A stretch of DNA of 64,000 bases. It comes from Diaminobutyricibacter sp. McL0608 (GTDB lineage Bacteria > Actinomycetota > Actinomycetes > Actinomycetales > Microbacteriaceae). Below, piece after piece: positions 1 through 6,708 of this stretch (its first letter is position 1; every line of letters starts with the position of its first letter). A program made the position numbers and the translations under genes. Below the pieces are notes generated by a model. The model was not told where the DNA came from. It ran no database searches and saw nothing but the letters and a program-made list of their open reading frames with translations. The stretch is taken from contig NZ_CP154826.1 in the NCBI RefSeq assembly GCF_039613825.1, positions 1,240,001 through 1,304,000 of the forward strand. The letters are read 5' to 3'.

Positions 1-336
1 CTCCGACCGCTCACGCTCCTCGCGAGCCAACTGCTCGGAGCGGTGGCGCTCGACGAGTTCGCGATACTGGTCCTGGAGGCCGCCCACCTGCTCGCGCAGC
101 GCATCCACCCGCGCCTCGGCCGCAGCCAGGTCCGACCGGATCTCCGCCTGGACCTCGGCCTCGGACGCTCGCACCCGCGCCAGCTCCACCTCGTGGTGCG
201 CCACGAGAACCGCAGGGTCGTCGACGGGCGCAGCCGGGGCTGCCTCGGCGCGATTGCGCAGCACGAGCATGGTGGCGAATCCGCCGAGGATTGCTCCGCC
301 GACGAGTCCGAGGATCAACGCGAGAATGGGGTCCAT
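1..336 (-). CDS. rmuC: DNA recombination protein RmuC, N-terminal part (cut by window edge)
   Basis: The gene reads leftward and its 3' end lies outside the window; 112 codons are visible. The product starts MDPILALILG, has one membrane-anchoring helix (about residues 3-26), then a long Ala/Glu/Arg-rich coiled coil that runs to the edge. This is the usual N-terminal plan of RmuC, a membrane-anchored protein with a C-terminal nuclease-fold domain linked to limiting DNA rearrangements. The nuclease domain would lie outside, so the call rests on the anchor plus coiled coil and is not proven. The ATG at 336 is the only good start; a weak -10-like CACACT sits 6 nt upstream. Confidence 0.72.
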   Translation of the reverse strand, partial: MDPILALILGLVGGAILGGFATMLVLRNRAEAAPAAPVDDPAVLVAHHEVELARVRASEAEVQAEIRSDLAAAEARVDALREQVGGLQDQYRELVERHRSEQLAREERERSE

Positions 337-413
337 GGCATCAGTGTGACAGCGGCCTCCGACACCGCCTGTCTCAAGCGCCGTGAACTGCGAAATCCGG
401 TTCTGAAGGACCG

Positions 414-995
414 CTAGGCGGCGACGGCCGTGCCGATGCGTCCGACCCGGGCCGCCGTGGCGGCCGCGAGTTCGGAGATCGTCGAGGCATCGTGCCGCCG
501 GGCCGCGTGGATGATGATCGCGGCGCACGCCTCGGCGTCGGCCAAAGCGTCGTGGTGGTGGAAGTCTTCGAAGCCGGCTGCCATCGCCGCTACCGGAAGC
601 CGGTAGGAGTCGAGGTTGTAGGTCTTGCGGGCCACCTGCAGGCTGCAGAGGTAGGAGAAATCGGGACATGCCAGGCCCGTCGCGGCGCACGCGCCCCGGA
701 TGACGCCCATGTCGAAACCGGCATTGTGTGCGACGAGGTGGTCGCCGTCGGCGAACTCGACCAGATCGGGAAGCTGGTCCGCCCATCCGGCTGCACCCAC
801 AACATCCGACGCCCGAAGACCGTGGATGCGCGTATTCCATTCGAGGAACTCGTCGTGCCCGAGCGGAGGTTGGATCAGCCACCCGGTGCGGTCGACCACG
901 CGGCCGGCTCGCACCTTGATCAGCCCGACCGAACAGGCCGACGCAGTGCTGGAATTCGCGGTTTCGAAGTCGATTGCAGTGAAATCCAGTGGCAC
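414..995 (-). CDS. 3'-5' exonuclease, DnaQ-like DEDDh family
   Basis: A 193-residue stand-alone exonuclease domain. The DEDDh residues are visible: the first Asp/Glu pair in AIDFETAN (about residues 7-14), the second Asp in HNAGFDMG (about 90-97), and the His/Asp pair in HHDALADAEA (about 147-156). These residues bind two metal ions and hydrolyse DNA or RNA from the 3' end. The protein is too short to be a full polymerase III epsilon chain with its alpha-binding tail and resembles the free-standing epsilon-like nucleases common in actinobacteria. The start is GTG. It runs in the same direction as rmuC, 77 bp away. The substrate is unknown. Confidence 0.88.
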   Translation of the reverse strand: MPLDFTAIDFETANSSTASACSVGLIKVRAGRVVDRTGWLIQPPLGHDEFLEWNTRIHGLRASDVVGAAGWADQLPDLVEFADGDHLVAHNAGFDMGVIRGACAATGLACPDFSYLCSLQVARKTYNLDSYRLPVAAMAAGFEDFHHHDALADAEACAAIIIHAARRHDASTISELAAATAARVGRIGTAVAA

Positions 996-1119
996 GGTGC
1001 CATGCTCGCACGCACGACCGACGTCGCCGTGAAGGATCGCCGCGTGCCGCGCATCCGTCGCGCACCCGATCCCTCACGCGACCCGCAACCAGGTCGGTGG
1101 CCGTGCCTAGACTCGAACC

Positions 1120-1875
1120 ATGCGCGAAAGAAACGACGTGACAGTTCACGCGCGGGCGTTCGACCAGGCTGCCGAGGTCTACGAGGCGTCGCGACCCACC
1201 TACCCTCGCGAGGCCGTGGACTGGCTGGTCCCGGCCGAGGCGAAGCATGTGCTCGACCTGGGTGCGGGAACGGGCAAGCTGACCCGCCTGCTCGTCGACC
1301 GGGGGCTCGACATCGTCGCCGTCGACCCGTCCGCGCAGATGCTGGGAGTGCTCGAGAGGTCGCTCCACGGCATCCCGAACCACCTAGGCACGGGGGAGGA
1401 CATCCCGCTCGGCGACGCGAGTGTCGACGCCGTCGTGTCGGGCCAGGCGTGGCATTGGGTCGATCCTGCGCTCGCCGTTCCCGAGGTGGCGCGCGTGCTC
1501 AGGCCGGGTGGCACCCTGGGGCTCGTCTGGAATTCTCGCGACGAATCGGTGGACTGGGTCGCCGAGCTCGGTCGCCTCATCGGGGGAGACGTCGTCTATG
1601 CCCCCGCCAATACGCCACCGCGGGTGGGGCCGCCGTTCGGTGCACTCGAAATCTTCGAGGTGCACTGGTCGCAGGAGCTGACGGTCGAGGGGCTGCTCGA
1701 CCTCGTCCGTTCGCGCAGCTACTTCATCACCAAGGAGCCGGATGACCAGATCGCGGTTCTCGACTCCGTGCGACGGCTGGCGGCGGAGCACCCCGCGCTG
1801 GCCGGTCGCGCGCTCATCGAAATGCCCTACATAACCGAGTGCTACCGCGCTCGTCTGCCGCTTCAGACCGACTGA
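1120..1875 (+). CDS. Class I SAM-dependent methyltransferase
   Basis: A 251-residue Rossmann-fold methyltransferase of the Methyltransf_11/UbiE type. Motif I is VLDLGAGTGKLT (about residues 44-55), followed by an acidic residue at the end of strand 2 (IVAVDPS) and the post-motif stretch SGQAWHWVDP. The QAWHW segment is common in small-molecule methyltransferases of this class. The substrate cannot be read from sequence. A TAGACT hexamer at 1108-1113 ends 6 nt before the ATG and there is no Shine-Dalgarno, so the transcript is probably leaderless. The next gene follows after 23 bp and may be co-transcribed. Confidence 0.87.
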   Translation: MRERNDVTVHARAFDQAAEVYEASRPTYPREAVDWLVPAEAKHVLDLGAGTGKLTRLLVDRGLDIVAVDPSAQMLGVLERSLHGIPNHLGTGEDIPLGDASVDAVVSGQAWHWVDPALAVPEVARVLRPGGTLGLVWNSRDESVDWVAELGRLIGGDVVYAPANTPPRVGPPFGALEIFEVHWSQELTVEGLLDLVRSRSYFITKEPDDQIAVLDSVRRLAAEHPALAGRALIEMPYITECYRARLPLQTD

Positions 1876-1898
1876 ACGGCTCGGAAGGAAGGATCATC

Positions 1899-2288
1899 AT
1901 GTTCCTCGGACTCCGCACCATCGTCTATCCGGCCCCCGACCTCGACGCCAGCCGAACCTGGTGGTCGCAGGTACTAGGCGTGCCACCCTACTTCGACGAG
2001 CCGTTCTACGTGGGCTTCAATCCCGGCGGCTACGAACTCGGTCTCGACCCCGCCGCCGACCCGACGATCGGCCCGCGAACCTATTGGGGCGTCCGCGACG
2101 TCGAAGCCGAGGCCGCGCGGCTGGTCGCGGCAGGTTCCGTGGTCGTGGAGCCGGTCACCGACGTTGGGGAGGGCATCAAACTGGGGACGTTCCGCAACCC
2201 TCAGGGCGATCTCATCGGGCTGATCGAGAACCCGGTGTTCGAAGCAGTGTCTCCGCCCGTCGAGGCGGGAGGCGGAACCGGTCGCTGA
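1899..2288 (+). CDS. VOC family (glyoxalase/bleomycin-resistance fold) protein
   Basis: A 129-residue single-module vicinal-oxygen-chelate protein. It begins MFLGLRTIVYPAPDLDASRTWW, the usual first beta-alpha unit, and has FRNPQGDLIGLIEN near the end, the usual last strand with a metal-ligand Glu position. Family members bind a metal and act as lyases, dioxygenases or resistance proteins; which applies here is not visible. The frame is open upstream to 1839, but the ATG at 1899 is preferred because a strong GGAAGGAAGG ribosome site lies just before it and the homology begins there. Confidence 0.82.
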   Translation: MFLGLRTIVYPAPDLDASRTWWSQVLGVPPYFDEPFYVGFNPGGYELGLDPAADPTIGPRTYWGVRDVEAEAARLVAAGSVVVEPVTDVGEGIKLGTFRNPQGDLIGLIENPVFEAVSPPVEAGGGTGR

Positions 2289-2351
2289 CGCCAGCGGAGG
2301 GCTGCCGGATGCGGGAGCCGCAGCCCGACGCCGCCGGTAGACTGGACCCCC

Positions 2352-3425
2352 GTGGCTCTCACTATCGCGATCGTCGGACTCCCCAATGTGGGCAAGTCCA
2401 CCCTTTTCAACGCCCTCACCAAGAACACGGTCCTCGCAGCGAACTATCCGTTCGCCACGATCGAGCCCAACGTGGGCGTCGTCAGCCTGCCTGATTCCCG
2501 CCTGAACACGCTGGCCGGGATCTTCAACAGCGAGCGCATCCTGCCGGCTCCCGTGTCGTTCGTCGACATCGCCGGCATCGTCAAAGGCGCGAGCGAGGGT
2601 GAAGGCCTGGGCAACAAGTTCCTGGCGAACATCCGCGAGGCTGACGCGATCGCGCAGGTCGTGCGCGGCTTTGACGACCCGGATGTCGTGCACGTCGACG
2701 GCAAGGTCGACGCGGCGAGTGACATGGAGACTATCAACACCGAGCTCATCCTCGCCGACCTGCAGACCCTCGAAAAGGCTGAGGCGCGTTACGAGAAAGA
2801 AGTCAAGGGTCGCAAGCTCGAGCCGATCGTGCTCGAGACCGCTCGGGCGGCTCGCGCGATCCTCGACGACGGCAAGCCGCTGTCGAGCGCCTCTCTCGAC
2901 CTGACGCCCATCCGCGAACTGGGCCTCCTCACAGCGAAGCCGTTCATCTACGTCTTCAACGTCGACGAGGCCGTGCTGACCGATTCTTCGAAGCGTGCAG
3001 CCCTCGCCGACCTGGTCGCGCCGGCGCAGGCCGTGTTCCTCGATGCCAAGCTCGAGTCCGAGCTGATCGACCTCGACGCTGACGATGCAGCTGAGCTGCT
3101 GGCGTCCACCGGCCAGGAGGAGAGCGGCCTCGACCAGCTCGCCCGCATCGGCTTCGACACCCTCGGGCTGCAGACCTACCTCACCGCCGGCCCGAAAGAG
3201 TCGCGCGCGTGGACCATCCACAAGGGTTGGAAGGCTCCCCAGGCTGCCGGCGTCATCCACACCGACTTCGAAAAAGGCTTCATCAAGGCCGAAGTGATCT
3301 CGTTCGACGACCTGGTCGAGACCGGGTCAGTGCATGAGGCGCGCGCCAAGGGCAAGGCCCGCATGGAGGGCAAGGAGTACGTCATGCAGGATGGCGACGT
3401 GGTGGAGTTCAGGTTTAATGTGTAG
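2352..3425 (+). CDS. ychF: Redox-regulated ATPase / Obg-like GTPase YchF
   Basis: A 357-residue P-loop protein of normal family length. The P-loop is GLPNVGKST (residues 9-17), with switch region DIAGIVKGAS and a degenerate G4 motif FNVDE in place of NKxD, which in this family favours ATP over GTP. A TGS domain forms the C-terminus, ending GDVVEFRFNV. YchF associates with ribosomes and takes part in stress responses. The GTG start has TAGACT 8 nt upstream and no Shine-Dalgarno. The last codons (ttt aat gtg tag) are AT-rich, unlike the rest of the gene. A GC-rich synonymous version of the same end lies 1.5 kb downstream, so this 3' end appears to have been replaced by an inserted element. Confidence 0.96.
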   Translation: MALTIAIVGLPNVGKSTLFNALTKNTVLAANYPFATIEPNVGVVSLPDSRLNTLAGIFNSERILPAPVSFVDIAGIVKGASEGEGLGNKFLANIREADAIAQVVRGFDDPDVVHVDGKVDAASDMETINTELILADLQTLEKAEARYEKEVKGRKLEPIVLETARAARAILDDGKPLSSASLDLTPIRELGLLTAKPFIYVFNVDEAVLTDSSKRAALADLVAPAQAVFLDAKLESELIDLDADDAAELLASTGQEESGLDQLARIGFDTLGLQTYLTAGPKESRAWTIHKGWKAPQAAGVIHTDFEKGFIKAEVISFDDLVETGSVHEARAKGKARMEGKEYVMQDGDVVEFRFNV

Positions 3426-3440
3426 CTGATCTGGGGTTTC
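3397..3440 (+). repeat. ychF-end repeat, copy A (in-gene left junction)
   Basis: First of four copies. It includes ACGTGGTGGAGTTCAGG and continues past the ychF stop through GTGTAGCTGATCTGGGG. It encodes VVEFRFNV-stop and is the functional end of ychF. The extension after the stop, aatgtgtagctgatctggg, is shared with copy C but not with copies B or D. The upstream flank here is host ychF (ggcg), whereas B, C and D all have CGTA before ACGTGG. Confidence 0.85.
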
Positions 3441-3456
3441 CTGCTACTTTCAACGC

Positions 3457-3723
3457 ATGGCATTCGATTTCACGGCTGAAGTCGAGCGGATTCTATTTCG
3501 TGAAGATCCCGTCGGGATCAACAATGAAGTCAACGTAGGTGAGTACATGCTCGAGGCGACGGAAATCGTGGCAGAGCTCGGCAATGCCGAGTCTGAGCAG
3601 AGTCTGCGGTCGATTATTCATGACATTTTCGTGTGGACATTCGACGAAACCATGGCGGGACCGCCAGAGAAATACGAATCGATCGCACATCAGATCTGGG
3701 AGTTGCGCGGCCTCGCCGACTGA
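3457..3723 (+). CDS. Small cassette protein 1 (DUF1871/immunity-like, tentative)
   Basis: An 88-residue acidic protein, MAFDFTAEVERIL..., lying wholly between repeat copies A and B. The pattern (an amphipathic helix, then DPVGIN, an EYMLEATEIV segment, and a C-terminal YESIAHQIWELRG helix) recalls small DUF1871-type or immunity-type proteins; this is from memory of the family and is tentative. The first 60 nt are 31 G/C, well below the surrounding genes. A TACTTT hexamer (3445-3450) ends 6 nt before the ATG, indicating a leaderless transcript with its own promoter inside the unit. No toxin partner is seen nearby. Confidence 0.6.
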   Translation: MAFDFTAEVERILFREDPVGINNEVNVGEYMLEATEIVAELGNAESEQSLRSIIHDIFVWTFDETMAGPPEKYESIAHQIWELRGLAD

Positions 3724-3754
3724 TGCCCGGGCCGTTCGGCACAATGTATGAATT

Positions 3755-3792
3755 CGCCGTAACGTGGTGGAATTCCGCTTTAGTAGTTAGGG
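3755..3792 (+). repeat. ychF-end repeat, copy B
   Basis: Second copy, with ACGTGGTGGAATTCCGC. Read in the ychF frame it gives VVEFRFSS-stop (stop at 3788-3790), so frame and stop are kept though two codons differ. It is 365 bp after copy A measured at the first GTG codon. The upstream flank ATTCGCCGTA resembles that of copy C (ATTCGTCGTA). Confidence 0.82.
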
Positions 3793-3861
3793 TCACTCAC
3801 TGACCCGTGTTGCCGCCCCGTGCGAAATGCCCAGTCTTCCATGCAACGGTATGCTCCGATC

Positions 3862-4071
3862 ATGGCGGAGGTCACCGAGTGGTGGAACAGTCTTGAGCCC
3901 GAGGCACGCGAATGGATCCTCACGCATCAGCGGGAGAGGATCAGCTGGCATATTTTGCCGGAGCTTCAGCAAGTAGGAGCCGACCTCAGGCAGGCCGATC
4001 CTTCTAAAAGTGTTTTTCAGCTGACTGATGAGGCGTGGCGCGCGATCGCCGAGATCGATCGTTCAAAGTGA
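3862..4071 (+). CDS. Small cassette protein 2, unknown function
   Basis: A 69-residue protein, MAEVTEWWNSLEPEAREW..., with a Trp-rich N-terminal helix and a predicted helical C-terminus (LTDEAWRAIAEIDRSK). I do not recognise a family. It fills the unit between copies B and C. The frame is open upstream to a GTG at 3820 and an ATG at 3841. I choose the ATG at 3862 because TATGCT (3850-3855) ends exactly 6 nt before it, the same leaderless layout as cassette 1. Base composition is AT-richer than the chromosome around it, consistent with transfer. Confidence 0.6.
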   Translation: MAEVTEWWNSLEPEAREWILTHQRERISWHILPELQQVGADLRQADPSKSVFQLTDEAWRAIAEIDRSK

Positions 4072-4123
4072 ACGTGCGCCAAGCGAAGGCAGTGTCGGAT
4101 CGGGTGATCGTCATGTTTAGATT

Positions 4124-4174
4124 CGTCGTAACGTGGTGGAGTTCCGGTTTAATGTGTAGCTGATCTGGGATTTT
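4124..4174 (+). repeat. ychF-end repeat, copy C
   Basis: Third copy: ACGTGGTGGAGTTCCGG followed by TTTAATGTGTAGCTGATC. It encodes VVEFRFNV-stop (stop at 4157-4159) and shares the post-stop extension with copy A. It lies 369 bp after copy B, almost the A-B spacing. The reverse-strand gene of cassette 3 ends inside it. Confidence 0.85.
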
Positions 4175-4616
4175 GCTTTGCGCCCCCGTCATCAGCGACC
4201 GCATCGCGGGTGGGGGCGAGCCCGAACCGGGTCGCAGCTTCGCGAGCGGCAGTAGGCACCACCCTCTGTAGGAGCGGGAACCAGCTCTCGAGGTCTCGGG
4301 CGTCGGCATATCGGAGCCAAACGTCCTCGTGCTCCGTATATGGTTCAGCGTGCTGATCGGCGTGAGCAAGGTACTGGGATCGCAAAGAAACCGGGAGTTG
4401 CGTGAGCGCAGCGGTGGGAGCTGGAGGCAGTCGACCGATAACCGCATTCTGGTTAAGTCGAATCTCCTCCCGCTCCTCGTGCGAGAGCAAGCGCGGCAGT
4501 CGTTCCCTCAGTCGACCTGTCCCACGCACCCCTTCGTCGCTTAGCTCGAACTCGACAGTCAGCGAGGTCCCGTACCAGCCGAACGGGTCACCGGATCGGG
4601 ATAGCTGAAACCACAC
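4149..4616 (-). CDS. Cassette protein 3, DUF4304-like, start uncertain
   Basis: Reverse-strand gene in the third unit; 155 residues if read from the GTG at 4616. The same frame stays open to 4754 with no ATG, GTG or TTG, and those 46 codons look coding: HRDLAALLSPALGKDGFRR runs into EQFLLVWFQLSRSG. That arrangement (helix, GFRR, then an FQ-strand) and the later EDVWLRYADARDLESWF resemble DUF4304 proteins. The true N-terminus is therefore probably upstream of 4616, and the start codon is lost or noncanonical; an ATC at 4748 sits downstream of TACGGT where a leaderless start would lie. The last codons run into repeat copy C. Confidence 0.5.
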   Translation of the reverse strand: MWFQLSRSGDPFGWYGTSLTVEFELSDEGVRGTGRLRERLPRLLSHEEREEIRLNQNAVIGRLPPAPTAALTQLPVSLRSQYLAHADQHAEPYTEHEDVWLRYADARDLESWFPLLQRVVPTAAREAATRFGLAPTRDAVADDGGAKQNPRSATH

Positions 4617-4887
4617 GAGGAGGAATTGTTCGCCAATGGGCTTGGACCACCCTGCTGTCGATCCAGGACGGAGCCGACGGAAGCCGTCCTTGCCCAGGGC
4701 GGGGCTCAGAAGCGCGGCCAGATCGCGGTGAACCTGTTTCCCGGGGATCGCTGACTACCGTAACGATATGGAAGGTCAGGGCATCAATCGGATAATGGCG
4801 CGCCCTGGCGCTGAAACGTCGACGGCGGACCTCAGTTCTACGTCGCGCCCGAAACAGCTCGTCGCGATGCAGAACCAAATGCCTATC

Positions 4888-4927
4888 TGCGACGTAACGT
4901 GGTGGAGTTCAGGTTCAACGTCTAACG
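4888..4927 (+). repeat. ychF-end repeat, copy D (probable original ychF end)
   Basis: Fourth copy: ACGTGGTGGAGTTCAGG, then TTCAACGTCTAA. It again encodes VVEFRFNV-stop, but with the GC-rich codons ttc aac gtc typical of this genome. That is what the ancestral chromosomal ychF end should look like after being pushed downstream by insertions. It lies 766 bp after copy C. From 4928 to 5112 I see no gene. Confidence 0.82.
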
Positions 4928-5112
4928 CGGCGTCGAGCATTCCACAACTGACCGAAACGGCGCCCATTGAGCGTAGCTCGTGACGACTCGGTCACCGCAT
5001 GCGACTGAGAAGGCGGCGACCTGGATCGATGGCTTTCCTGCGTCTGCGGCTCAGTGCGCCAGATCGTGCTGAGGAATTGCGCGGTGAGTCCGTCCGAAAC
5101 GCACGAAGCTGC

Positions 5113-5865
5113 CTACGCGGCAACCGGGTGATTCGACGATCTCGCATCCAGCGCCGCCTCCGCAACGCGGCGTCCCTCAGCGATGAGACGCGGCACGTCG
5201 GTCATCGACCACTGGGCCATGCCCTGCATCTCGGGCTGGATGAGGATGATCGAGGGGTCGGCGTGGAGGTCCGCCGTACGGTTGACCGTGCGCATCATGC
5301 GGACGTTCTCCCATTTGGCGTGCAGTCGGACCACGATCACGCGGGACGCACCCAGGGCGCGGGCGGCGTTGACCGGAACGTTGTCGACCATGCCGCCGTC
5401 CGCGAGCCGTGCACTGCCACGTCGCACGTGCGGCAGCAGCCCGGGGATGGCGATCGTCGACCGCAGCGCGACGCTCAGCGGTCCGCTGTCGATCGTCACT
5501 GCCTGACGTGTCCGAAGGTCGGTGGAGACCGCGCCGAAGGTGCGCGGAAGGTGCTCCACGAGCGGGTCTGCGCCGAAGATGCGGCGCACGCTGTCGGTCA
5601 CCGCGTGGGTGTCGAGCAGCCCCAGGCGCGGGGCCAGCGACCATCGCGCGATCGCACTCCACCGGAATGCCAGGGCGGCCCGCTCGATCACGGCCGGGTC
5701 GAACCCTGCGGCATATGCTGCCCCGACCAGTGCGCCCGAACTCGTCCCCGTCACGATTCCCGGATGCACACCGCGTTCGGCGAGCACCTGCAGCACGCCC
5801 ACGTGGGCGGCGCCGAATGCGCCTCCGCCGCTGAGCGCGAGACCGAGGGTGCGATCTTCGCTCAC
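5113..5865 (-). CDS. Patatin-like phospholipase family protein
   Basis: A 250-residue patatin domain. The oxyanion-hole motif GGGAFG lies near residue 13, the nucleophile serine is in GTSSG (about 40-44), and the catalytic Asp is in DGGMVDN (about 160). These form the Ser-Asp dyad of patatin lipid acyl hydrolases. It resembles the short RssA-type bacterial patatins and has no signal peptide or membrane helix, so it is probably cytosolic. The frame is open to 5952, but the GTG at 5865 has GGAGG 6 nt upstream and is preferred over the ATG at 5880. Confidence 0.88.
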   Translation of the reverse strand: MSEDRTLGLALSGGGAFGAAHVGVLQVLAERGVHPGIVTGTSSGALVGAAYAAGFDPAVIERAALAFRWSAIARWSLAPRLGLLDTHAVTDSVRRIFGADPLVEHLPRTFGAVSTDLRTRQAVTIDSGPLSVALRSTIAIPGLLPHVRRGSARLADGGMVDNVPVNAARALGASRVIVVRLHAKWENVRMMRTVNRTADLHADPSIILIQPEMQGMAQWSMTDVPRLIAEGRRVAEAALDARSSNHPVAA

Positions 5866-6081
5866 GGCGTTCCTCCACATCTCCAGATTTGTCGAGAATC
5901 TATCAGGACGTGGATGGGAGGTGTCTGTGACGCCTACTGCGATGGCCCCCATCGGCCGGGCCCCGCGTCCGCACAGCGCGCGCGAGCAGCGCAGACTTCC
6001 TTTCGTCGCTGTCGCTTGAAGGGATGAAAAGGAACGGCCCGAATAGACAAAAGTGAGGGTGCAACCCGAGTCCGCCGGCCG

Positions 6082-6708
6082 CTATCCCAGCAGCCCGCGC
6101 CGGAACCCCTCCGCGACCGCCGCCGCCCTGTCGCCCACGCCGAGCTTGGTGTAGATGCTGAGAAGGTGCGTCTTCACGGTCGCTTCACTCACGTGCAGTT
6201 GCGCGCCGGCCTCACGGTTCGTCGATCCGTCTGCAAGGAGAGCCAGCACCTGCAGTTCCCGCGGACTGAGCAGACTTGCTTCGGGGGTCCGGATTCGATC
6301 GAGTAGCCGCGAGGCGACGGACGGTGCAAGTGAGATGTCCCCCTTTGCCGCGGCGTGGACGGCACGAACGAGTTCGTCGCGCGGCACGTCCTTGAGTAGG
6401 TAACCGGTGGCGCCGGCCTCGATGGCAGGCAGGACGTCCGCATCCGAGTCGTAGGTGGTCAGTACGACGACCCGGCTCGGCACTCCCAGGCGGACGAGCT
6501 CGCGAATCGCAGCGACCCCGTCGGTTCCGGGCATCCGCAGATCCATGAGCACGACATCCGGGATCAATGCGCGGGCGAGGCCGACCGCTTCGGCGCCGTC
6601 GGACGCTTCGCCGACCACTTCGATGTCCGGATCCGATGAGACCATGCCGACGATGCCGTCCCGGACAACCGGATGGTCGTCAGCGACGAGCAGGCGGACG
6701 GGGCTCAT
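6082..6708 (-). CDS. Two-component response regulator, NarL/FixJ family
   Basis: 208 residues. The receiver domain has acidic pocket DD at 10-11, the phospho-acceptor Asp56 in LMDLRMPG, and the conserved Thr and Lys further on (VVLTTY, LLKDV). The LuxR-type helix-turn-helix follows: LSPRELQVLALLADGSTN and VKTHLLSIYTKL. It should bind DNA as a phosphorylated dimer. The ATG overlaps the stop of the kinase gene by 4 bp (6705-6708), so the two are translationally coupled and form a pair. The frame stays open far upstream through the kinase gene, but that part is not coding. Confidence 0.93.
   Translation of the reverse strand: MSPVRLLVADDHPVVRDGIVGMVSSDPDIEVVGEASDGAEAVGLARALIPDVVLMDLRMPGTDGVAAIRELVRLGVPSRVVVLTTYDSDADVLPAIEAGATGYLLKDVPRDELVRAVHAAAKGDISLAPSVASRLLDRIRTPEASLLSPRELQVLALLADGSTNREAGAQLHVSEATVKTHLLSIYTKLGVGDRAAAVAEGFRRGLLG

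Noticed and set aside
492-1745. Long plus-strand frame opposite the exonuclease
   Set aside because: Antisense shadow of the exonuclease and out-of-frame over the methyltransferase; no domain, and codon pattern of a GC-rich shadow.
4588-4878. A 96-codon reverse-strand frame in cassette 3
   Set aside because: It is basic and low in complexity, overlaps the better-supported DUF4304-like frame, and has no ribosome site; most probably not a gene.
3755-4927. Integron attC sites at the repeat junctions
   Set aside because: GTAACG at the junction recalls the attC RYYYAAC/GTTRRRY core, but the consensus does not match and no paired arms were found; the shared sequence is the ychF coding end.
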